Positions 22,481 through 35,049 of a DNA stretch of 64,000 nt are shown here, one piece after another (the stretch's first letter is position 1; each line of letters starts with the position of its first letter). The translations under genes were made by a program, and so were the position numbers. Under the pieces are notes generated by a model. That model was not told the origin of the DNA, did not search any database, and saw nothing but the letters and a program-made list of their open reading frames with translations. Origin of the DNA: Atriophallophorus winterbourni (taxonomy: Eukaryota; Platyhelminthes; Trematoda; Plagiorchiida; Microphallidae); NCBI GenBank assembly GCA_013407085.1, contig JACCGJ010003216.1:52082-116081 (forward strand), read 5' to 3'.

Positions 22481-22825
22481 ATCCTACTGTCCCTACCTGA
22501 TGATTGCAAACCGCACGTAACCGGTCATGAATTGTGTGTGTGATGAAGGTTCATGCAAATGAGCTTTTATATGTATGGTCATGGGTTCAAATTCAGTCTA
22601 CTTGAGTGTAGACTCATGTGGTTGAACAGATTGGCCTTACCAACCTTACACAACTGTGGCATACAAGTGCAACTTTTCTACCATTCATCCTCTGTTTCAA
22701 GCGTATGCGGATCCTGATCCTGCTTCCCCTACCTGATAAGTGCAATCTTCACGAAATCGGTCTTTGTGTGTGTGATGTAGATGCTTGCAAATAAGGTTTT
22801 CTATTCATGATCATGGGTGTTGGTC
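22481..22825 (+). repeat. Two inverted units of the hammerhead repeat
   Basis: Same family in plus orientation. The first core reads CTGATGA...GTAAC (mutated) near 22499-22530; the second reads CTGATAA...GAAAT near 22733-22760 (also mutated). Both are followed by the GTGTGT stretch, and the first also by the B-box-like region. Confidence 0.75.
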
Positions 22826-23029
22826 AGATTCATTACGATTGTTTAAATTTACTTTTCTCTGTAACCACGGAAAAAGAGCATGTATGTGGCATTTAGTCTG
22901 TGGACATGCACAGAGTAAATAAGAGTTTAGAAGAACGTCTTCCATCGCTTTTTGACTTTTAGTAGTTATCCTCAGTAAAAGTGGTTCGTCAAAGTGCAGA
23001 GAATTAGGGTGCCAACTTCGGCGGGTCAT
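22811..23029 (-). pseudogene. CR1-like ORF1 fragment
   Basis: Contains RPKLALL-like text LHFDEPLLLRITTKSQ followed by AMEDVLLNSYLL, which parallels 63640-63740 (RPRLLRVTLRNKSEMEE). It is a short, isolated remnant of a LINE ORF1 C-terminus. Confidence 0.55.
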
Positions 23030-23480
23030 TGAATCGGGCAGAAGAGTTATGAAAAAATCGCGATATAAACATGTTCGTAAATTGCTTGTTTCAAATGTTA
23101 TTTATATATACAAAATACTGCATAATTCCGAAAGATTCGTTCTATGAAGTGTTGATCTAAGGTATTCGGTCGGTCTTTCGGCAAGTTCCACTGTTAATAC
23201 AAAGAAGTATGCAAAAGATTTATGATAGCTTTCAGGATAGACCTCAGAATATAATTAAATATGTCTTGACCGCTCAGAATGCAAACAATGTGAAACGTTA
23301 TAAAATTGTAATGTGTTGCTCACATCCCCATCCCTTACACACCACTTTGGCCATCCACAAGCGCCTTGAGTGCTTTGACCAAGAATCACTTTGTGATTCT
23401 GTGTCTGAACATCGTGGTTCGTTGTACGAACCCTATATAACAGTTGGCATACAAGTATAATCTTGTTATAAAATTGTGTT
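23030..23480. other. No recognisable feature
   Basis: Unassigned DNA. An 83-codon open frame at 23209-23460 has no recognisable motif and is probably chance. Confidence 0.35.
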
Positions 23481-23640
23481 TGTATTCCACTGTTGGATAC
23501 TGGCTGGTGCGATCAACCTGGTCAGTCACATGAGCCTGATATTACTGTCCCTACCTGGTTAGTGCAAACAGCACGAAACCGGTCGTGAGGTGTGTGTGAG
23601 TGTGATCGATATTCATGCAAATGAGCTTTTTAGTGTGAAA
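23440..23640 (+). repeat. Rearranged unit of the hammerhead repeat
   Basis: Parts of the unit in both orientations are joined head to head. The ribozyme at about 23553-23587 keeps stem II GTGC/GCAC, GAAAC and ACCGGTC, but the core is CTGGTTA instead of CTGATGA. Confidence 0.7.
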
Positions 23641-24540
23641 CGTAATTTTAGAATTGCGGAAAGTATAAAGCCATTCACATTGACAAGGTATAAAATCTGT
23701 CGAGAAATCAATCATCGCTATGAACGCTGTTGATGGTATTGCTATTTCAAACTATGAGCTCGTGTAAAACGATGTCAAACATGCGATCCCCATGAATTTG
23801 CATTGAACAAGCATGACCGACATTTACCAATGTACGTCAAAACAGCCTAATCAAATTTGAAATTTATTTCTTTCATTCTCACGCGATTGATGCGTTCATG
23901 CATGAACAATGGGACAATGATTAAACGTCAAACAACTGGAAAACTGTTAGCTAGTCCTGAATCAGCGCGTTCTTGATGTATCAAATAATCAAAAGTAAAT
24001 CTGCACGGCAACAGAAACAAACGGGAAACCACTTTAACATGCGTGGAGTTGTTTCTGACCAAAACATTGAGTTTACTCATCATTGACGATGTTATGGTCA
24101 TCAGTAGAACTCTTAGACGTAGAAGTTTTCATAAGAGAAGAAGCAATAAGTTCAATGACGAGGTATATAGAGTGAAAACGTGTAATCTTGTAAGAGTTAA
24201 TCGGGACAGTTACATGGCGCATGGTCTGTAATGTATTTATCTTGCTTTGAACTAAAATTCACAAACAATTCCAGGGCACATGATTTATTCGCGTTCTAAG
24301 TGAAATTGATTCTAAACTAATCGTGAAAGTCAGATGGTTGAAGCACTTGAATGTTTGCTTATTCGAGTAAGATTCTGGGGCTTGAGTAAATGTTTCATGG
24401 AATGATTTTCGATGTGAGTAATTGTAAATGCCTACATAAGATCACTACATATGAGTCGCTGTGCTAAATTGTGCAGTTTTAGTTTCAAAAATGTGCTATT
24501 GAAATGGCAAATTCTATTAACATCGTACCTAGTCGATTGC
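23641..24540. other. No recognisable feature
   Basis: AT-rich unique-looking DNA; no gene, repeat or RNA is supported. Confidence 0.4.
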
Positions 24541-24559
24541 ACGAAGATAAATTCTTTTG

Positions 24560-25000
24560 AAAGTTTCAAAACCCTCCCTGAGACATAATGCCCAGGCTAT
24601 ATTCCATAACAGGACGCATGTATGTATCTAGTGTCTTGAGTGAAGTTTCGAGTATGAAACTTCTGAATATACTTTTTAGAAGGTCAATGACCAGACAAAC
24701 AATGCATGGCAAGATGATAGGTATTGTGTGGAATTTGTTGAACCGCATCCTTTTACTCTTTGCAGGAATGAAGGGCATTTTTTTAAGAACAACGTTAAAA
24801 GTTGCACATATACAACCGTACAGCTATACATTCGTCAAGTAAGTTAACATCTAAATATAATTTAATATCATTGGCAGAACCTACTCCATTACATAATTTA
24901 TCTTCATCGAAAAGAGAAGGGTCCAAAATCCGAGCCTTGTGGAAATCCATATGTGACGTCTATTGCTCTGGACAGAGTGATACCCATGCGAACACATACG
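24560..25000 (-). pseudogene. Non-LTR reverse transcriptase fragment
   Basis: On the minus strand, two stretches look like CR1-group RT: an upstream piece with SNDIKLYLDVN-type text (about 24890-24840) after a VPQG-like block near 24960, and a downstream piece ETSLKTLDTYMRPVMEYSL (24660-24590), which matches the RT thumb motif YxxYVRPxLEY. Heavily decayed and short. Confidence 0.5.
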
Positions 25001-25820
25001 TGCCCATCAGTCGGATGGTATCCCATTCAATTAAGCCACATTCCGTTATTTATTTGATTCAAAGGATATGATTACTTCATCAAAATCTTCGAAAATATTG
25101 ATGTAATGTGCGTGTACATTCTCAACTTAGTCTGGTAACTCGTTCCAATCTTCCAAAGTAGTAAAGAAGTTGTATAACAAAAACGATTTGTTAGATAACT
25201 GTGTTGTGCAACAGTCGACATATTTTTACATTCTAGTTGTTTCTATCAAAATATGCTTTATTACCTTACAGAGTACCGGAAGTAACTTAACTGGTGTAAA
25301 GTATCTTAACCGCTGCAAAACTTTTAAATAGAATAATTAAACCCTGCTTTCAATTATCTTATCTTCACAAAACGCTAGCTTCAGAGTTTTGGTTGTTGCC
25401 CTGTCTGCATACACTTCTCCATTTGAATGAGTTTGCTTGTGCGTTTCGGAACATTGGCATATTATATGTGGGACTCATTCACCTACTAGTGTGATGGCTC
25501 GGGAAACACTCAACCAATTCAATTTTGAGGTGAATAACTGGAGAACTACAAGTCTTGCCAGAATACTTGTCACAAATTACGGGTTTGAGATGTGTTGCTA
25601 AACATTCAGGCAATATTGAATTTTTCGTAAGACCTCGAGTTACATAAACACACTAATAATGAAGTCATCTTGAAGAAATAAAGGCTCGCAATTAACCAAT
25701 AATTTCTCACACTGAAACCACCTTGATAGAATGATAATTCCCGAGAAACACACTGCACACTGCCAGAGGATTAACTGGTAATGTGTAATTTTAATTTTCA
25801 AAAAAACAAAATTAAATTCC
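25001..25820. other. No recognisable feature
   Basis: AT-rich spacer before the RTE element; nothing supportable. Confidence 0.4.
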
Positions 25821-25833
25821 GTATCAACTAACT

Positions 25834-28800
25834 TGGTTCCCAAGGTTGTCACAGCCGGGGGTGGTGGTGGGGATAAGCTCCCGCTACCTACAAAATGCTC
25901 CCATACGGCGTGCGTCTCAAATAGCCTCTGACAACCGAAGTCCAACTCCTGGCCTGCTCGTGGCGGAACTGCTTCTACTGACAGGAGAAGGGGCGAAGGC
26001 GGGTGACTGGCGCCTCAAAACCAGTTCGCTTCGGGTAGATGGAGCTCGTCAGCCTGGGAGGGCAGTCCATCTAGGGGATGGAAACCCTGACTCCAAACCT
26101 CCGCTTCCTGCGGATTACACAATCACAATACTCCGCCGAGGACGGTCCCAAGCCCGTCTGCAAAAGGAGGAGGGTTAGACGCGGGGTCAGCAACCCCACT
26201 CTGTAAAAACCTCAAACCGCTACTGAAACCAAAGCAACATGTCACACCAAAGTAAGATCTCCATGCTTGAATCGAGAAGAAACCTCATCTGAGGTAAAAA
26301 TGAAGCAGACTGGTGAAAGCCCACCGGAAGCCAGTCAGCAGATGAATCTTCTGTCGATGAAAGCAACAACTAAGATTGCCACATGGAACGTCCGTACGAT
26401 GTATGAGACCGGAAAGGCTGCACAGGTCGCGAAAGAAATGCAAAAGTATGGTATACAACTGCTGGGAATATGTGAAAGCAGATGGAATGGATCTGGCATG
26501 CTGATTTTGACATCCGGGGAACGGATTATTTACTCAGGTCATGAAGATGAGAACCATAGTCATTCGGAAGGCGTCGCCATTATGTTATCCCCAATAGCTG
26601 CAGGCGCTCTCATTGGATGGGAACCCGTTGACTCACGGATAATCACAGCCAGATTCAACTCCAAGGGGAGAAATGTGACGGTAATTCAATGTTATGCACC
26701 CACAAACAATGCTAGCCTTGAGTCGAAAGAAGAATTTTACGTGCGTCTGCAGTCTGTCCTAGACAAGACACCCAAGCGAGATATCAAGATTTTGATGGGT
26801 GACATGAACGCGAAATTGGGTCCAGACAACACAGGGAGAGAATCTGTAATGGGTACGCATGCCCTAGGTGAAATGAATGAAAACGGTGAACTTTTCGCAG
26901 ATTTTTGCGCGCTCAACGATCTGGTCATCGGAGGCAGCATCTTTCAACACCGAAACATCCACAAGGCCACCTGGACATCACCTGATGGTGTTACTGCCAA
27001 TCAAATCGATCACCTATCGATTTCACGAAAATGGAGACATAGTCTCCTTGATACACGCGTAATGCGAGGTGCGGATGTTGCTTCAGACCACTACCTTCTA
27101 ATGGCCAAAATTAAAATCAAGTTGAGAGCTTTCAGCGAAACCGGCAGTCGGCCTAGTGTAAAGTACCACACGCAGAAACTAAGGGAAGAGCGTACAAGAG
27201 AGATTTTCTCAATCTCACTGAAAAACAGATTCGAATCGCTCAACAACTTAACCCCTGAGCTCCCAATAAATGAACACTGGACCGCTCTGAAAGACTGTTG
27301 GCAAGACACTTGTAAGCACGTAATTGGCAGACGGGTAAAGAAAGACAAAGAGTGGATCTCGAGTGAGACTTGGACACTGATCAACTCGAGAAGGCAGCTG
27401 AAACAACAGATCCTCCGGTGTAAGGACACCAAGCAGAAAAACCAACTGATCAAACAATACGGCTCCCTAAATAAAGACGTGAAACGAAGTGCCAGAAGTG
27501 ACAAGAGGCGGTTCTATGAAATGCTGGCAACGGAGGCGGAAAATGCAGCAGAAAAGAGAGACCTGAACACCGTCTACAACATTACCAGAACCTTATCAGG
27601 AAGGAAAATACCTTACGGCAAAATAATAAAGGACGGTGAAGGTAACCTTATCAGTCAGGAATCGGTGCAAAGAAAGCGATGGATGGAGCACTTCAAGGAA
27701 CTCCTAAATCGACCAGCACCTACTTCAGTCACTGACATCCCACCTGCAACAAATTTGCTAGACGTAAACACCGACCCCCCCCGGTCGAAATGAAATCCTC
27801 TCTGCCTTAAAATCACTAAAGAATGGCAAAGCACCAGGCCCAGATGGGATTCCACCAGAAGCTCTGAAGGCTGATTTGGACACCTCGGCTGATATGTTAC
27901 TTCCTCTGCTGCAGAAAATCTGGTCAGAAAGACGGGTCCCAAATGATTGGAAGAGAGGTCATTTGGTCAAACTTCCTAAGAAAGGGGATCTGAGGCTATG
28001 CAAAAACTGGCGAGGTATCATGCTGCTCTCAGTCCCTAGTAAAGTACTTACACGCATCATCCTTATGCGTTTGCGCGACGCTATCGACCAAGTGTTACGG
28101 CCAGAGCAATCAGGCTTCAGAAAACAAAAGTCTGGCATCGACCAAATTGCGACCCTCCGCATAATAATTGAACAAAGCATTGAATGGCAATCGCCTCTTT
28201 GCCTCAACTTCATAGATTTTGAGAAAGCCTTCGACAGTGTGGACCGCGAATTCATATGGAAGCTTTTGCCACACTATGGGGTCCCACCGCTGTACATGGA
28301 CCTCATAAAGCAGCTGTATGAAGGTGCCTCCTGTCAGGTAATTCACAACGGAAGACTGACCGATCCATTTGGAGTTGAGACTGGCGTTCGCCAGGGATGC
28401 CTGTTGTCCCCAATGATTTTTCTGTTGGTAATAGACTGGATAATGAAACAGACAGTAAAAGGTGAGAGGAATGGTATCGATTGGAAGGAATCTGAGCATT
28501 TGGAGGATCTGGAATACGCTGATGATGTCTGCTTGATATCACGTGACCCCCAACGTCTTCAGAGAAAGACCGATAGACTAGCACACTTTGCTTCATATGC
28601 AGGACTACGCGTGAATACCGAAAAAACAGAAGTCCTCCGTGTGCTAACTGATGAGCACCCATCAATCACCATCAATGGTAAAGCAGTCAAAGACGTCACG
28701 CAATTCGTCTACCTCGGCAGCATTGTTTCAATAAGTGGTGGCACGGACGAAGACATAGTCGCCAGAATCGGCAAAGCAAGATACGCGTTCATAGCTTTGA

Positions 28801-29297
28801 AACCCATTTGGGAGTCGAAGGTTCTATCAAAACGCACGAAACTCCGTATATTCAGAAGCAACGTCAAATCCGTGCTACTCTATGGATCGGAAACCTGGCG
28901 AGTGACAGCAAAGTCCTCTGGCCGCTTGCAATCATTCCACAATAATTGCCTCCGTCGAATTATTGGGGTAAAATGGCCAGAAAAGATAAGGAATCAAGAC
29001 CTGTGGCAGATTGCTGCTGAGGACCCGATCGCCCAGCAGATCAGTAGAAGAAAGTGGAGATGGGTTGGGCATACTTTGCGGAAACCTAATGATGACATCA
29101 CGCGTCATGCTCTGGTATGGAACCCAATCGGGAAGAGACGGGTCGGACGCCCAAGGCTATCTTGGAAGCGCTCGTGTGAAGAGGAGATCCGCAAGTGTGG
29201 ACTTAACTGGAACGACATCAAACTGGCTGCTATGGACAGACCAAAGTGGAGACAAGTTGCCGAGGCCCTATGTTCCTCCAGGAACTCAAGGGATTAA
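25834..29297 (+). mobile_element. Full-length RTE-clade LINE
   Basis: 3,464 bp flanked by a perfect 13-bp target-site duplication, gtatcaactaact (25821-25833 and 29298-29310). The 3' end coincides with the stop codon of the ORF (gggattaa), consistent with the very short 3' UTRs of RTE elements. The 5' part (25834-26299) is GC-richer, untranslated and has short open frames only. The rest is a single endonuclease-RT polyprotein with one visible frameshift. The clean duplication and near-intact ORF indicate a recent insertion. Confidence 0.92.
26300..29297 (+). pseudogene. RTE endonuclease-reverse transcriptase, one frameshift
   Basis: The first in-frame ATG is 26300 (the frame is open from 26267). 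Endonuclease: TWNVRTMYETGKAAQV, catalytic Glu in ICESRWNGSG, LMGDMNAKLG, and ADVASDHYLLM with the SDH triad. The frame is lost at a run of eight C (27774-27782 region), where one extra C shifts it; RT sequence continues in the next frame with NGKAPGPDGIPPEAL, FIDFEKAFDSVD, GVRQGCLLSPMIF and the catalytic YADD in LEYADDVCLI. The C-terminal domain ends with KWRWVGHTLRKPNDDI and a stop at 29295-29297. Length (about 1,000 codons) is normal for RTE (SR2/Perere-3 type in flukes). The C run could also be a sequencing or assembly error. Confidence 0.9.
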
Positions 29298-29310
29298 GTA
29301 TCAACTAACT

Positions 29311-30340
29311 GCCATTATTTTCGTTTAAATATTCAAGTATTTCTAATAACCGTTTGCTATACACTTTCAATTAAAGGCCGATAGTGAGCTAAATATGCTC
29401 TATTGAATTTGAAAGCCTCTCAGTAGATTAAACTTCAAATTTTGTGAAGAAAATGTTGATATTACAAATGCGTCATTTTTAAGTACATGCCTGCATGTCG
29501 TTAGACATGTAATTAGAATTGATCCTGACTTGTAGACGGACATGTAACATATTGCCAGTCTAAAACACCTTCCTTGGGTAGATTAGACTAAATTAGTTGG
29601 ATCATAACTGAGGAAAGAGCAACGGTTTCATACTAAGTTAATTTTTGATTAAGAAATCAGAAATCAGTATTTTTATTTCATTTAATTTATTCTTGCTTCA
29701 TGATATATTTTGCATACAAGGAACGAAAGCTCTGAAAATGATCCATATGAACCACCGAAACTTGTGCTCTAAAGATCCTTAGAGCTGAATTTGAAACGAA
29801 GATTTGAGCCCCATTGTGATGCTGAGGAAATTTATTAGCTGTTAAGCGATGGTACAAGAGTTATTATTTGAATGTTTCTGCTGCATTGCGTACTATATGT
29901 TAATAGTGGAAGATTAAAAATATTTTATTATTTTGTAAATGGACTGGAGTCAAATTTGCACAATAGCATTTTCACATTATAACGGGCTACGTGGGTATAT
30001 TATACAGAGCATTCGACATTCAAAAAGAACGCCGTAGTTCACATCTTGCCTCGATCACACCTAAAGCAATACTTGCATAACCCTTAACCCAGTTGCAGGA
30101 AGCGTATCAACAGATGTTAAACAAATGACTGCTATAAGACAATCTTAGTCTAGGAGTGGAAATTGTATCACTCGCAACGCTCTGTGCCTAATAATACGGA
30201 GGAAAGCACCTTTCAACTCGGTCTCAACCAACAGAATGAATATGAAACAATCGACCTTGGGTATTAAAATGACTTACTTACCCGCGCGTCTGTAAATAAG
30301 GATTAATCGATATTTGAAAATATTCGAGACTCATCGGTAG
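29311..30340. other. No recognisable feature
   Basis: AT-rich spacer between the RTE and Penelope-like elements; no supportable gene or repeat. Confidence 0.4.
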
Positions 30341-32740
30341 TCCATAATCATGAAAAGAAAGTTCGCGAACTGGTCAGCGAGTTGGTACGAATAGCCGAAA
30401 CGGAAGCGAAATGGTATAATCATCGCATATACAACATTAGATGCCAGCAGAATAGAATTATACCAGATGACTCGGTTGTCAAACCTTCCGATAATTCTTG
30501 CAATTCTCGGAAGGTTGCCGAAAACGCATCCAAATTGTTCTTAAAACAAATGATCCAAAGGGCCTAAAGAATGCGTGGTCGAAAGCCTCACTTTGAAGTC
30601 CGAATTGCGAAATGTGTTATCTGAAGTGGATTTCTGCAAAATTTGGTGAACAAAATTCCGAGGCCGTGGCAACATAGACCCAACACATAAGAGAAAAAAC
30701 GTATGTTCAACACGGTATTAACTTCAAAAGATAAACTTACCTCTGTTAGTTCTTCTGATGATAGTGATTGGCAAAGTTTATCATATAAGCCGCTATCGCA
30801 GACCAAACAAATATTGTTAGAAAAGGGCTTAAACTTCTCGTTACGTACAAAATTCCTAAAAGCTGAGGATGTTATTCCATGCGTCAAATCAGCCTACAAC
30901 CAGATGCCTGAAAATCAGGCAGATGCACTGCTAAACTGTGTATCAATTATTATCCAGAAACAACCCGAAACGTTTGACCTGACGCGAGATGAACAAAAAG
31001 CACTCCTACAAATCTAAAAACGAGGGGGAATAGTGATCACTAAGACAGACAAAGGCAAGGCAACCGTGATTCTTTCTGAAATTGATTATAGAGTTAAGGC
31101 AGGGTCACACCTTCCTGAAATCTCTTATCAGATTATTGACAACGTAGATCCACAACCATTATGAATAACCTTATGCGAGTTGTTTCAAGAATTAAGGAAA
31201 ACCTTGGACAGAGAATATGGTTAATGCTCTACTTATAATATGCTCCGACCCACGGGTTCTATGGACTTCAGCAGATACATAAATTAGGCGTCCCTTGAGG
31301 CCCATTGTAGACAACACTGAATCCCTAAAACACGAATTGCATAGACTTTGCACCTTGCATAGCTTTTGAAACCGCTCGTTGATAAAACGAATTGTGTTAT
31401 TAAGAACTCGTTTGGCTTTGTTTATCACTTAAGTACCGTAACATTTGAGGAGGATGAGATGATGGTTTTCTATGACACAACCTCCTTGTTCACGAATGTT
31501 GACACTACAAGCGTTGTAGAATTATCGAGGAATTCACATAACACTTATATGACCTGGAAGGATCGTACAAATTTGAGCAAACAACAAATCATCAGAGGTG
31601 TAGTAATTTGTCTAAATATATTAAGGCAATGCCGAATATACATTCGTCATCATAGAGCGCAACAGACTAGCAGCATTTCATAGTTAACCCAATAATTTAA
31701 ATCTAAAAATCCAAGTCGCAAAAGAAACCGAGTCTACTGGAGGGACACGTCTGTTCATGGACTTTCTCGTGCAAAAAGACAACTGCAAGATAAGAACGAC
31801 ACAGATGCGATTTTGAGGTACACATCTGCGCATCCTAAAATGTTATTTCAGTCCGTTTCAAAATCGCTGTTCTACAAGGTAAACCACATCTGCAGCGATA
31901 ATGCTGATACAAAACGAACACATTAAGAAGTCAGTCGTCGACTTGCAGATCATGGTTTTCCCAAGAGCTTAATTAAGCGCCAATTGAACCGAGTTGAACA
32001 TTTGCAACTAAAAACGGAAACAGGTCGGCGATCTACGCTTTGTCTATCGTATGTCCAAATCGGCTTCGAAGGAATAAGTCGAATCTTGAATAACGCAGGC
32101 AGTAGAGTAACATATAAGAGAGTTAGAACACTCCACCCCGTATTAGTGCATCTCAAAGATTAGATTGTGCGACAAACTGCATCTACAACATAAAACGCAA
32201 AGGTTGCGCGGGTGTTTACTTTGGGCAAACGTCTCGAGAACTTTGCACTAGGGTAAACAAAAATTGGAATCATGTAGGAAAGAAATTACGCAATCCCAGT
32301 GAATATCAATCGCTGATTCAGGTTACTGCTTTAGCAGAACACGAGATAGATACGGGTCACAACGTAAATCTTGATAAATTAAAATTGATAAAACGGGGTG
32401 TGAAGTCTTACGTGGAAATACTTCACACTGAGGCAGTTGAAATAACATAGGCTGAGGCGAATGTGTTGAACAAGGTGGATTGGGAGGATATCTCAACAAT
32501 CTGGCATCCGTTTCTGCAGCGGATAAGGATTAATGTGCATAACACCTAAGTTGCACATGGATCACGTAAGCACCGGGTCAGCAAACAGTGTTCGTTCTGG
32601 CACACAAAATAAAGAAATAGTGATTAACACTACATTTAGGGAGTGTGATCAATTGTCTTGATCACGCCTATCTATCTTAGAACTCTGTTCGCAATAACAT
32701 CGTTTTTCTGACGAAGCTTCTGTGTTCAGAAGCGAAACAT
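30340..32740 (+). mobile_element. Penelope-like element with GIY-YIG endonuclease (PLE 1)
   Basis: Broken ORFs in order: N-terminal region (30382-30567), a segment with NFSLRTKFLKAEDVIPCV (30703-31017), then TKTDKGKATVILSEIDY, the RT motif with FYDTTSLFTNVDTTSVVE (about 31470-31520), and a C-terminal GIY-YIG-type region (32160-32450) with CIYNIKRKGC...VYFGQTSRELCTR. This order (PLE RT then GIY-YIG nuclease) defines endonuclease-positive Penelope-like elements. Stops and shifts are frequent. A hammerhead-like motif closes the element. Confidence 0.8.
32708..32738 (+). ncRNA. Hammerhead-like motif at the PLE 3' end
   Basis: CTGACGA fits the hammerhead core consensus CUGANGA. It is followed by one extra A, then a perfect 7-bp stem GCTTCTG/CAGAAGC with a 4-nt loop (TGTT), then GAAAC. 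Hammerheads are known in the terminal regions of Penelope-like elements. The extra A between core and stem II, and the undefined stems I and III, make activity uncertain. Confidence 0.5.
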
Positions 32741-34990
32741 TACCAAATTAACCGGCTTTAATCGATTCCTTGCATACTTTCTTTTCACGATTAAGGTTAT
32801 TCGATCTTTCGTATTTTCCACCCTAAACAGAATGCATCTAGTTACCAGGAATTCTAATATTAAATGTGCCTATTTTGAACCTAACGAATGATGTAATCTC
32901 ATTGAAAACTTTGACTTCGCATCATGTAACTTCTTTCAAATTCAAAATAGCTTATAATGAATTTCTTTTAATGCTAGATCTTTTTCATCTCAAAATTTTT
33001 TAGAACTTTGTTGTGTACGGGAAGTCGTCAATGAGCCAACTAAAGTTGTGAAGTAGACTATAATCGCTATATTTATTATTTTAATTGATTGATTTTTAAC
33101 GTTTATCAAAAAGATAATAACATAATAATTTACTATAATACTATAATTCTGCGTTTCTGACTTCATCGTTTAACACGTTTGATAAATTTTATCACCTTGA
33201 ACGCAATAGGACCACATTATTTTAATGCAAAATTTCAATGCTCTAAATTGTGTAGCGTGATACGAGAAACTCTGGTTGTCCAAACAGATTCACCTTGACT
33301 GCATTCCTTATTCAATTCAGGTCAAACAAACGGAGTGATTTCTTTGAGAATTTGGAGGCAATCACAAAAACAAAAACAATTTTTTTTGTGTTGCTGCTCA
33401 TAGTATGAATGAATATCAATGGAATGTAGCAAACGCGTATTTTAATAGAAAAACAAATTCCAAATGTGAATCACTGCAAACCTTCTCCACAATTCAGCAA
33501 CACACAAAATAGTCAAGAGAGATCAAATAGGTGCACCTTAAGGTGATAATATTTTTTGCTTATTAGGATATTTAGGTACCTATTTTTGTTGCTTTCTTCC
33601 AGTTAAATTAAAACTATAACTGATCTGGTTTCGACAAATCAGGTTAGTGGTTGTCTGTTACAAATTTTTAGCCCACTATTTTCATGGCCCTCACCCATCT
33701 GAGTAGTGTGAGAAATTAATGTACAACATATTACCTGAAAGGCTCAGCATAATGGTGCAATAAATACCAAGAAACTTTATGTTGATGTTGGAAAATATTA
33801 GAAAATAAAAAAGCTTTAGTCTTTTAAACGATGTGGTTTTTTTTATTCAAGCAGAAGGTGCCGTTCGTTTGGTTAACAAGAAGTTCGATAACCTACATGA
33901 AAAAAGAAATACTGAAATTCAAACTATCCTTTAATACCATCGAATTACCTCACAGAAAGCTCAGTCATTATATTTGGAAAGCTGTCAAAATGAAGGCATT
34001 TTGAAACACTCAATCTATAATTCTTTTCATAGTTAGATGTTTTCGCATCTCAAACTGAGTGGTTCGATTTCAATTTCAGTGCTTGCTTTTTGTTATGTTC
34101 AAACATTTTCTTTTATGATTTCTTAATTCGAAAACTTCAGTGATAGTAGAGTTGTTACAAATATGCGCAGACCTATATCGTACTTGAGTATCGTATGTGG
34201 AGTAAACGTTCTGCTAATTTGATCGAATAACACCCAAGGAATCCTGTTATCGTTTATTCTGAAAAAAATTTCTACTATTGAACGCTATCGTATACCTTTA
34301 ATTCGTTAACCAGATTGTTTCCACCGGTAACCGTTATATAAGAGGAAGATCTTGCACATGTCTGGGCGTTAAATAACAGGCTGTCAATATACAAAAAGCT
34401 CACAACCTCTAGTTTTTAATAAATGATTGTTGCGTACCCACATGGAGTAAGCAAAGAGTATTAGTGGTGCTATTTTGATTAAAAAAAGCGCGAAAATAGA
34501 TATTATGATATAGGTCATATGCCATCAAGCGTATAATCAAACCATAATCGTCTTGATACTGAACTACTAAAACCATTTCAGCAGCTAAATTATATAATTT
34601 TATTCATAAGGTTAAAGTGATTTGGACAATACTGATTGTCTTCGTTTTATATTAAAGTTCAACCTTCGTGAATGGTGATTTTTAAATTTATATTAAGATT
34701 TCAATGCGAAAAATTGATTACTGAGAAATCAATAAAAATATTTAGGCCACAATATGTCGTTAAAGTTCACGCCAAAACTAGCAGTATGGCAACGGATTTC
34801 GTTCACCAAATCGTAATATTCCGAAAATAATTTTCCGTTTGTGGTGAATCAGTTAAAGCGCGGTCAAAATGAATAGGCTTTTCATATGGTGCATTCCATT
34901 TTGTTTTCAAAGAATCAAATCGATATTGGCATTAAATTTATATTTTGTTCTTTGCGATATTCACCATTGTGCACTTTTAGTGTGATTCAT
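32741..34990. other. Long AT-rich stretch, nothing recognised
   Basis: About 2.2 kb with no ORF, repeat or RNA that can be supported. It may be unique host intergenic or intronic DNA. Confidence 0.4.
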
Positions 34991-35049
34991 TGCAGTTTTC
35001 ATCAACCAATGTTTGTTAAAAATCGTGAAAAATATAAATATTTAGGTAT

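Noticed and set aside
23209..23460. 83-codon plus-strand ORF
   Set aside because: No motif, ordinary composition for chance, and its end overlaps a hammerhead repeat unit.
28110..28665. Minus-strand ORFs of 120-129 codons
   Set aside because: They are shadows of the RTE reverse transcriptase on the other strand.
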